The notes beneath the pieces are model-generated. The model did no database searches. It was not told where the DNA came from and saw only the letters and a program-made list of their open reading frames with translations. The position numbers and the translations under genes are program-made. 64,000 bases of DNA from JBGUVL01 sp964370395 (GTDB lineage: Bacteria; Bacillota_I; Bacilli_A; Erysipelotrichales; Erysipelotrichaceae). Location of the stretch: the NCBI GenBank assembly GCA_964370395.1, contig CAYJIZ010000006.1, positions 56,097-120,096 on the forward strand, given 5' to 3'. Numbering within the stretch: the stretch's first letter is position 1; every line of letters starts with the position of its first letter. Positions 44,201-52,300 of the stretch are shown here, in pieces.

Positions 44201-46345
44201 AGTGATATTAAATCTTATTATATATTTGCGATTAAAGAAGAAAACATTCCAACTAATATTAAAGGGCAAACAACGGCTTCTAAAATTGAAACGTTAGGAA
44301 AAGATCGTTGGTTAGATGGTTTAAGTACCTTCTTAAATCCAAATGATAAATATGTTGTATTTGGAAAAGTTTACGATAACGCTGGAAATGTAACTTATGT
44401 AAGTAGTAACGGAATGGTATTTGATGATATTAATCCATCACTAGAAAGTGATATTAATCAAACAGATTGGTATAAAGATGATACTACTTTAATTCATTTT
44501 AATACGGAAGATAATTTATCTGATGTGCAAAGAGTAGAATTTAGTATTAATAATGTTAAACAACTAGCTACTTTAATGTATGGTGAATTTACTATTGAAA
44601 CAAGTCAATTAGCAGAAGGAACGAACACCATCAAAGTAGAGGTATTTGATTATGCAGGCAATAAGAATACATCAAATTTTACAGCAAAAAAAGATACACA
44701 ATTACCAACTATTAGAGTTACCCAACCAGATACTTCTGGAAAACTAGTAACGAAGAGTTTATTAAATGTGGATGTGAATGGTAGTTCTTCTGGTGTTGCG
44801 AAAATAGAAGTAAAAATACCAGATGCAGGAGGTTGGGTTGATATTACTGATTCCTACCAAAACGGTTATATTGCCCAAGAAAAAGGAATGTATTACTTCC
44901 GTGTAGTGAATAAAGCAGGAAATAGTGCAACAACATCTATCAATTTAAATAATATATCAAAGGATATTCCTATTATTGATTACATTATGACAAAAAGCGA
45001 TGGAAGTGATTACTTTGAAGATAATTGGAGTAAAGAAAATGTACAAGTGCGCTTCACAAATGAAAATGCAAATCAAATTGTTGCGAAGTATATGTATAAA
45101 GTAGATGATGGTTCTTATATTGAATTAAAAGAAGAATTAGATAATAGTGCTATTTTTACTAGCCAAGAAGGTGCTCACAAATACACAATGAAAGTGATTT
45201 TAGACAATGGTTTAGAGAGTGAAGAAGTGAGTATTACGATTAAAGTTGATGCAATTGCACCACAAATTCGGGTTAACTCTGACTTAAGTAAATGGGTAAA
45301 AGAGGAACAAGAATTAGAGGTAGAAGTAATTGATTTAGAGAGTGGTGTCAATAGTAAAGGATATTCTTTTGATAATGGATACACTTGGCAAGAAGACAAT
45401 AAGATGATGATTACTGCAAATAAAGTAGTAGGATTAAAGGCGAAAGATAGTGTAGACAATATAGCAAGTGAGAAAACAGAAATTCAAAAGATTGACAGCC
45501 AAGGACCTACCGTACAAAAATTCAAACAAATAGGTTCGCAAGAAGCAAAAGTAAGAGATTTGGAAGCTACCATCGTAGATTATAAAGATTTAACGCAAAA
45601 AGAGGGAAGTGGAATTGCAACTGTATATGCGATGACGACTTATCCATACAAAGATGGAAAATTGAATCCGAACCCAGACAAAACATACGATATGCGTTAT
45701 GTGAATGGTAAATGGGTTAGTGAAAAAGCAATTTCTGTCCCTTATAACGGAACTAATGATGTGTGGTTAGTAACGGAAGACAATGTAGGAAATCAAAAAA
45801 TATATAGTACGCAAGTGACTAATATGATTGGTGATGGTGATGATGAAGGAAATACGGAAAGACCAAAACCAGGCGAGCCTACTAATCCTGATACACCTAA
45901 ACCAGAAAATCCAAAAGATCCAAACAAGCCACTAAAACCAAACCAACCATCCAATTCTGGAAATAATGGTGGATCAAATACAAACCAATCTGGTAGTGGT
46001 TCAAACAATACAAATCAAACCAATGGAGCTATTAAAGATGTAACGGTTTATGATGATAAACAGATTAGTAATAGTAGTAAAAACGAAACAAATACAACTA
46101 CTAAAAATTATGCAAATGAGTTAAGTAAAACAAAAGATACAATGGATGCATTAAAGGATATTGAAACTTCCTTGAGTAAAGATAGTAAAGTTTCATCCGT
46201 TAAAATTATATACATTGTGTTATGGATATTACTTGTTATAGTCGTCGTTTGGGGTGCTTTATTGTGGTATCGTTACCGCAAGTTAAAAAACACACTAGAA
46301 ACAGAACAAAATGATTCGTTAACAAATGAAAGTGAGGGTAAATAA
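38288..46345 (+). CDS. Giant membrane-anchored surface protein 1 (2685 residues)
   Basis: Signal peptide (1-28). A beta-rich N-terminal region (about 35-140, pectate-lyase-like repeating strands with TIVLTGNTKI and ITLTIALNGF) comes first. A block of about 250 residues follows (about 141-390) dominated by GGxGGxGG. MBG-like Ig repeats follow (about 430-1100; YKLTYTNEVDAG, FELVYGNNTNVS). Three copies of a supermodule of about 400 residues start near 1128, 1540 and 1930; each holds several Ig-like sub-domains with AGNVTYLNSDGI, YQVD/YQMD, SGVAKLEV and NGxYxFR motifs. A Pro-rich linker (about 2520-2560), a TM helix (about 2638-2662) and a 30-residue cytoplasmic tail end it. There is no LPXTG or catalytic motif. 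It is probably an adhesin or matrix protein. Gene 2 is a co-linear paralogue starting 1 base later. Confidence 0.85.
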   Translation: MRKNRIRSVLYYGFVFALLMTSITPVKAIQIMENETTPEVSAYSFVAAQGDEVIELSGEYVETLVIAKNTTIVLTGNTKINTTSGNAIKVENDITLTIALNGFQLDVTTSATSMAGILLPKSATLIVKEGEKSTTGVFNVHGGPGTAPTAGTAGRDANNYYHGGTGGIGGNGGAAPGAGIGGDGSTGGAGSSNPGSGSDTTNNHSSISGTNGGVGGSSEPSSQPYCGDVYMFGNFQVNVLAGTHIESIGLVSASGGSMKEYPYDNHYMRASGGSAGGNGGTGYGSAGIGGGGIGGAGGGAGGGGTSTQREPKLSAPYAGAGGGGGGAGQTGGLGGSGSYGDRTKAPSGETGGTHNGGNGGVGQKNPENYDNTAGSGGAGGNVGNLIGQGELGFLYMDATINAIIKNSENSTTNSESNNQLKNKIYLLSECTIEVDDSNIIFDGTPQHPDVIIKDKNGIQIDSVKGVNYKLTYTNEVDAGVKKAQIKIESNGVPSDPNYLLVDGGFYTVNFTIKPNEDPFTISKSSDVFEYTYGESFSAAISGKNTYNNGQIEWTSEIDDTHQATITAASLISTDIIPTKIGKLKLKAIIRQTDKNANGVYNFPEVMSATYEKDIKINPKNIDDQSISVPSSIGPYTYIGGQIKPTFSTGAYKSGAIEFKTNKDTAHTELVEGRDFELVYGNNTNVSDGGTVTIKGIGNYNNEKYPITFSIEQRSINDASVKVTVVNPTYTGNELKATPVIEIYDKEFNTNHTLPISDYTLGWSSKKTDGTFTGNDFVNVGEKEITITGSGNIGGERKQNYKIVQADIGTIDLGIERAKDVYFTGDEIESRPTIKYYDILLTENGTTTVDPSEDVPNSDDYEISFSNHQLAGETTTTLTGINNFKGTKVLVGSENQGYDVLRRPLYILPDANQWKYYGAKDIFGENQNELNPVYRIFTRNLNTSATAEMKDPDLEKDANNRNYINDNIPIAGYPIALEGELSREGANNQLLDQRDTTYKYIINTLKLNDLTKANYEVRLVNNESSYSVKKYTYDGTPAEITGTLGKNDWYVKSPIVFNAPTNYTISKSGELDSSKNTWYPTITFDDGDYSKQGINYFLRYNNSKNANDPANGAISTGIGHNFKQDTVFPTGSLTITNDAWTAFNANADFNYFLNNDAVGFILAKDEMSKVNTKHYYISDNKLGKDELDKVKIPTIGASGSDLLSGINPFVSMDGDEWINESQFTLKIDELNTKRKYVYVRIEDFAGNVTYLNSDGIVFDKDAPILKAQYKQDSQWTTSNDVKITGEVYDENAGLKDRYVAYQMDNGPLQIIEGIQDGKFSITNLVDGNYTLIISAWDNANNEAAPISFKVMKDTVKPRILMNANTTTIATKQNITFDARVGASGVAKLEVSYNGGEFKEVKEGVQTPYTVTKNGIYTFRITNGAGVVSKESSIEFTKIDTATPKIEVSVTDLAHNKIENNSYTNSNVILTFANVEKNLGDGKFEYSIDNKATWTGVDENLDNEAIATLALAEGNYTVYVRVTAQNGLSSEAKFHFGIDRTKPKISIATKDANNSLWNSILDIFRKERQIVEANTVDEGASPSGVDYVQYYVVEGKATQSTLPSEDKAIEKMVKDSWTTGNKCEVEKGSAYVVYFKVVDKAGNITYGRSDRITIDDAIPEIETTYKRDGKWDSNPTIEVYAFDASPGIDSVSYQVDNETSISASEMFTIENLGLSDGNHTVTIVAKDKSGNIATKTVNVKIDTGKPTITADVASTTATSVNIDVKAQYSGLSGLDKVMVSKNGQGFEDITDLVASENPYVALENGTYRFRAVSGAGEYAETSITINEFIASESDLEAVVSAKTEDDKAYESGTWTNQNVTIKFSNELANLNGLSYQLRKDDGNWNTVNANEGYLTIEVTEGTHKYDFKVIYDNNQKESNVASIEVKIDKDAPTAKMKVAIDTWEGNQYVDNGFIYDTYYNERKVASIEASDTQSDIKSYYIFAIKEENIPTNIKGQTTASKIETLGKDRWLDGLSTFLNPNDKYVVFGKVYDNAGNVTYVSSNGMVFDDINPSLESDINQTDWYKDDTTLIHFNTEDNLSDVQRVEFSINNVKQLATLMYGEFTIETSQLAEGTNTIKVEVFDYAGNKNTSNFTAKKDTQLPTIRVTQPDTSGKLVTKSLLNVDVNGSSSGVAKIEVKIPDAGGWVDITDSYQNGYIAQEKGMYYFRVVNKAGNSATTSINLNNISKDIPIIDYIMTKSDGSDYFEDNWSKENVQVRFTNENANQIVAKYMYKVDDGSYIELKEELDNSAIFTSQEGAHKYTMKVILDNGLESEEVSITIKVDAIAPQIRVNSDLSKWVKEEQELEVEVIDLESGVNSKGYSFDNGYTWQEDNKMMITANKVVGLKAKDSVDNIASEKTEIQKIDSQGPTVQKFKQIGSQEAKVRDLEATIVDYKDLTQKEGSGIATVYAMTTYPYKDGKLNPNPDKTYDMRYVNGKWVSEKAISVPYNGTNDVWLVTEDNVGNQKIYSTQVTNMIGDGDDEGNTERPKPGEPTNPDTPKPENPKDPNKPLKPNQPSNSGNNGGSNTNQSGSGSNNTNQTNGAIKDVTVYDDKQISNSSKNETNTTTKNYANELSKTKDTMDALKDIETSLSKDSKVSSVKIIYIVLWILLVIVVVWGALLWYRYRKLKNTLETEQNDSLTNESEGK
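38708..39445 (+). repeat. Glycine-rich coding repeat of giant protein 1
   Basis: Irregular GGT/GGA/GGC triplet repeats encode runs of GGxGG, locally much richer in G and C than the surrounding AT-rich DNA. The triplet spacing suits polyglycine-II or collagen-like packing. The opposite strand is open only because of this composition. Confidence 0.85.
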
Positions 46346-46346
46346 T

Positions 46347-49300
46347 ATGTTACATTTTATTAAAAAAAGAAATATCATAAAGAAGATGACAATATGTGCC
46401 CTTGCACTTTCCTTATTGACAAGTGTGTTTGCGTTACAATACTTAAAAGTAGTTGTGAATGCGGATGTAACTTATAAAAAGGAATATAACGGTGTACAAA
46501 GTCAACCGATTACATTAAGTGATGGTACATATTTATTTGATAATGTAACGATAAGTGGAAACTCCTCACAACCATCAGCGGTTATTATTCAAGGAAAAGT
46601 AACTATTGTTTTAAAGGGAGTTAACAATATTAGCGGATATGATGCTCGCTGGATTGGTGAAGCACAGCTTGCTTCTGGAGCAGGAATCCAAGTTGAAAAA
46701 ATTGGTACCTATAGTAATGAACTTACTATCCAAGGTGACAAAGATGCTACTTTAAATGTAAAGGGTGGAAACGCTAATAAAGGAGAAGATGGATTTAATG
46801 GTGGCGATGGTCACAGCAATAAAAGTCCAAGTGCTGGTCGTGGTGGAAAAGGTGGAAATGGTGCCTCAGCTGCGATTGGGGGCCGTGGTGGTACTAATGG
46901 TAGTGGAACAGTTGCAAAAGGTAAAGATTGTGGTAAGGTGACATTACTAGGAGGATTTAACTTAAATACTGAAGCTGGAGCTGGAGGCCGAGGAGGAAAA
47001 GGAGGAAATGGTGGTCGTTCTGACGGAGATTACTATTTCATATATATTAACTTATCATCTGGTGCCGGTGGCGGTGGCGGTGGTGGGGGAGGTTTCCCTG
47101 CTGTCGCAATCGGTGGCGGTGGTGGTGCTGGAGATAATGGTGGTAGAGGAGCCGATGGAGAAGGAGTTCGTACTACTTCCCTTGCAGCTTTCCCTAAAGC
47201 TGGAGGCGCTGGTGGCGGTGGAGGCCGCGGCTGGGGTGCCGGAGGTGGAGGAGGAAGTGGTTTCTTCGCCTACTATATTGGGCAACCAAAATATTCAAGT
47301 ATTCGTCCAAAAGGAGGGCAAGGTGGATTAGACCCTAAACACTATGGACAAGGTGGACAAACTGGAATCATGGAAGCAACCCTTGCGGGTTCAGGGCATG
47401 ATGCAGGTGGATATATTTTAAAAGTAAGTTCTTATTCCGGTGATATTGTGAGTGTGGATGATGCAGAAGCAAGACGTAATGGTGGTTTTATTTATACGAC
47501 TCGTAATGCTAGTTCTGAACCACAACAACGTCGTAATGGATATGACTTTTGTGGTAGATCTGCGAGTAATGTAAACGAATATTCAATGTGGGGAGGTTAT
47601 GGAACCGACTGTGCTTGGGCTTTTCGTTTGCAAGGTGGAGGGGAAACACCCGAAGCCAAAACTGGATCTGGAATGGGACGACGTTATGAATTGTGGATTC
47701 GTGATGGTGGATCAAGTGATGAAGGCCGTGCAATAAATAGTGGTGGAGGTGCTGGTGCTATTACGATTGATAAATCCGAAAATATAACATGGCCTGAGGA
47801 AGGTGATACCGGAAATGGTGGAGGACCTGACCAAGATCCAGGGGATGATAAAACACCTATACGTACAATCATAGACTTATCACACAAAGATACAAAGATT
47901 ACTTTCAATCCCGCAGTTGGTAAATATACAGGAAAACCTGTAGATCCACAGATTTCTATTGTTTCAAGTACAGGAATCAATGTAGATCCTAAAGCGTATG
48001 ACATTGCAACAGTAGGTGACTTATATGGTCCTGGAACGGTTACTTACCGTTTTATTGGAAAAGGGCAGGATTATGAACCACAGTGGGTAGAAAATGAAAC
48101 AACTCGAGAATATACCATTGAAAAAGGAGATTTAACTGCTTATCTTGAAGAAACAGAAGGTTTTTATACTAGAACAATATATAATACCTTTAAAGTGAAA
48201 GTTGTGGGATTACAAACGGATGGTGGTCAAGTTAAGTGGGATGTAAAAGCTGATCCTAGTACACCTGATGTTCAGTTTACAGTTACAGAATCCACAGCAG
48301 ATACTATTACAGTAGAATCTACTAAAAATATAGGAATAATTAATGTAAATGCTACTGTTACTGAAGGAAGCAGGTATAAAGAATTTATATGTGAACCTGT
48401 GCAATTAAATGTCATAGCTGCAGGTGCAAATCTGTTTTCGATTTCTAAGATAGATGACCAAGAGTATACAGGAAGTGAAATCAAACCACCATTTAAAGTA
48501 ACTTTTGATGGGAAAGAATTAAAAGAAGGAATAGACTATACTTTTAAATATGAAAATAATATAGAAGTAGGACGAGCAAAAATTGTTATTACAGGAATTG
48601 GAGAATATACCGGTAATTTCAATAACTATTTTAATATAATTCCTGCAGATATTTCTGAAATCAAATTTAATAATGCAAATTATTCGACTACACCAGGTAG
48701 TTTGAAAAATTTATATTATACAAGTTATTCACAAACTTCACCTCCTCTTGATGGTTGGTTGAAGGGCAAACAGATGGTAGAAGGAAAAGACTATACATTA
48801 TCGTATTCTAATTTAACCGAAGTAGGTCCTGTTGTTGTAAGTGTTGTGGGAATTGGTAATTATACGAAATCAACAACCTTACAATATGAAATATTGCCAA
48901 CATCAATCGAAGACATAAGTGGTATTGTGGTAAATGCACCAGCAAATGTGGTGTATAATGGCAAACCACAACAATCCAAACCAACGGTTATGTTAAATGG
49001 TCGTATTTTAAAAGAAAATATTGATTATACATTAACTTATGAAAACAATATTAAAGCGGGAATCGCAACGGTAGTCATTCATGGAAAAGGTAACTTTACT
49101 ACGGATAGCACAAGAACGACACAGTTTGAAATATTAAAAAGACCAATTTATGTAGTACCAGAAAAAGATCAAATAAAGTTTTCTGGAGATAATGAACCAC
49201 TTTATAAATACCATTTAGATAACGTTGTAGAAGGTGATAAAGTCACATTAAAAGAAGATGGTAAAATGATTCGTGAAAGTGGAGAAGGTGTTGGCGAGTA

Positions 49301-52300
49301 TGCGTTCCGTATTGGTGACTTAGGATTGGATTATGGAAAGTATGATAATGACAATTATTTACTTTATATGACACCTGATACAGTTACGTTTAAAGTGCAA
49401 GCGTATGATACGGATGAAGTTGCTATTATTCGTGGTGAGATTATTAATAAACAAACAGGGGAACGAGCACTTGTTAATGAAAAAACGGGTTGGTACAACA
49501 ATATTGTAGAAGTCGTTGCTCCAAAAGGTTATTTAATTTCAAGAAACTGTGAATTGGATCCAGAAGGTACAAGTGCTGAAAACTCTTTCTGGCAACCTTA
49601 TTTTAGTAGTGAAGATGGCGACTTTTCAAAAGATGGAGAAGGAATGACTTACTATCTGATGAAAATACCAGAAAAAGCTGGTGATAAGGCACTGATTTCA
49701 CAAGCGAAACAAGTGAAATATAAACAAGATACCATTGCACCAAGCAATCGTATTGAGATGAACCAAAAGAAAATATATACGGAATTAAAAAAAGATCTAA
49801 GTTTTAAAACATATTTTCAAAATGATGTTATTTTGGATATTATCGCTAGTGATGAAACAAGTGGTGTTGCTAGTAATGATTATTTCTTAGCCGATAAGGA
49901 ATACACTAAGAAAGAATTGGATAGTGTTAATTCTTGGGTTTCAAAAAGTGAAGCAGAATACCAATTGAAATTAGATACGGAAATGAAAAAAATTATGTAT
50001 CTTAGAACAATTGATGTTGCAGGAAATGTGACTTATAGCAACACAGATGGATTTATTATTGATAAAACGGCACCTTATATTACGATTACGTATCCAAATG
50101 AAAATAAATGGGTAACTGGTAAGGATGGCGTAGTAGAAATAAATGTAAAAGAAGAACTTTCTGGAGTAGATGAAAGATATGTTGACTACCATTTAGAATA
50201 TGTAGATGGTAAAGTTAGTGATCCTTATATTATTAAACTAGATAAGGATGGGAATGCCATTGTAAAAGATCTTGTAGATGGTGATTACGAATTTATTGTT
50301 ACGGCAGTGGATAATGCAGGTAATGCACATAGTGAACAAGTGCATATAAAAATTGATACCATCGCTCCAACATTAGAATTAAAAGGGGATATCACAAAGT
50401 ATGAACAAAGCAAAGACATTGAAATCTTAGCAAACGTTGGACCTAGTGGCGTAGATAAAGTTTATGCGCAACGACAAGACTATGGAAACCCTTGTGAAAA
50501 TAATGGAACTTGGATTGATATTACAGATGAATACAATAATAACAATCACAAATATAATGTTGATGAAAATGGTACATACTATATCAAATATATAAATGGT
50601 GCGCAAGTAGAATCTAATATTGCTTCCATTTCATTTGATACCATTGATAAAACAAAACCAACTGTGAATGTAAGAGCAATCACTGTAAGTGATAATAATG
50701 CATATACAAGTAATACGTGGACAAGGGATAATGTAAAAGTGTTCTTTGAAAATAGTGCAGACAATAAAGGAAATACAAAATACTCTTATCGCATAAAGAA
50801 AACAAGTGACTCAGATTTTTCTGATTGGCAATCTACAACACGTAAAAATGATTATGAAGCTTCGATTTTGTTGAGTCAAACAGGTTCTTATGATATTGAG
50901 ATGAAAATTGTTAGTGAAGCTGGAATGGAAAGTAGCATAACTGCATTCGTTGTGAAAATTGATAAGCAATTACCTACTGGAAAGATCACATTAGTAGATA
51001 AATCTTGGGAAGATTTTATTTCTAAACCAGAATTTAAAGATTACTATAATAGTGATCAATTGTTTGTTGTCACACCTAGTGATGCCTTAAGTGGGATAGG
51101 TAAAGTTGACTATATCTTATTAGAGGATACAGATGAAAGCTATACACCAGATACGATTGAAGAATACGTTGCAACAAACGGTGGATGGAAGAATGGAAAT
51201 ATTGAAATAGATAACAAGGTTAATGTTCCTATTGTTGGTGATAAAGCTTACACAATCTTTGTAAAAATTACAGATAAGGTTGGTAATGTTCGTTATTTAG
51301 GTAGTGATGGCGCAATCATTGATAAAACAAAACCTATTTTAACAATTGATAAAAGTGAAATGATAGATTATGATTATCCAATTTCAGCTACGAAGTGGAT
51401 TACTAATCCGTTTGCAGTCTTACCTACAACGTTAAGTGATACGTTATCAGGGCAAGATATTTTGAAGATTAAATATACGCTTAATGGTGAAAATATGGAA
51501 GAACAATATGATATTTCAAGTGGAAATTATGATATTACTTCTCTTCCTGATGGGCAATACGATTTGGTAGTTGAAGGGTATGACAAAGCGAAAAACGTTG
51601 CAAATGAAACGATTGTAATTAATAAAGATACGGTTTTACCAACGGCAAATTTAAAGGGAGATACGATTAATCTTGGGTCAACAAAAAAAGTTACAATGGA
51701 TCCAAAAGTAGGTGTTTCTGGTTTAAAGGAAGTAAGTTATCAGTTTGTTAAAGCTGGAGATTCATTTGATAAGGAAAAATCTTGGACTACTATTACTAAT
51801 ACTTATATGGATGGATTAAAAGTTACACAAAAAGGAACAATTTATGTAAAAGTTGTTAACAACTTAGGCATTGAAAGTATTGAAACAATTGAATTTGGAA
51901 ACATCGAAAAAGCACCAGTAAAAATTGTTGTTGATACGGTTGATGAAGATGGTATTTTAGTTAATGCAACTGATGATTGGTATCCTGCCATTAATGTGCG
52001 TTTTTATAACAACCCTAAAAATGTAAGTGGTTTTGAATATGAATACCATACTGGTGATAATGTTTGGGAAAAAGTAGCAGCAAATGAAGATGGGTATGCT
52101 TTCATTAAAGCACCAGAAGGCGAAACGACGTATACCTTACGTATTACAAATACAGATACAAAAGAAGAAGACATTACTACTATTAAAGTTAAAGTTGATA
52201 CAACAAAACCAACAGGAGAGTTAAGTACCACAGCACAAAATACGCGAACTTGGACAGATGCAAATCGCACGATATCAATTGAATATGGATTGCATGAAGC

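Noticed and set aside
47008..47331. Plus-strand frame rich in Val/Leu inside giant gene 2
   Set aside because: It is the shifted frame of the Gly-rich repeat, with no start signal.
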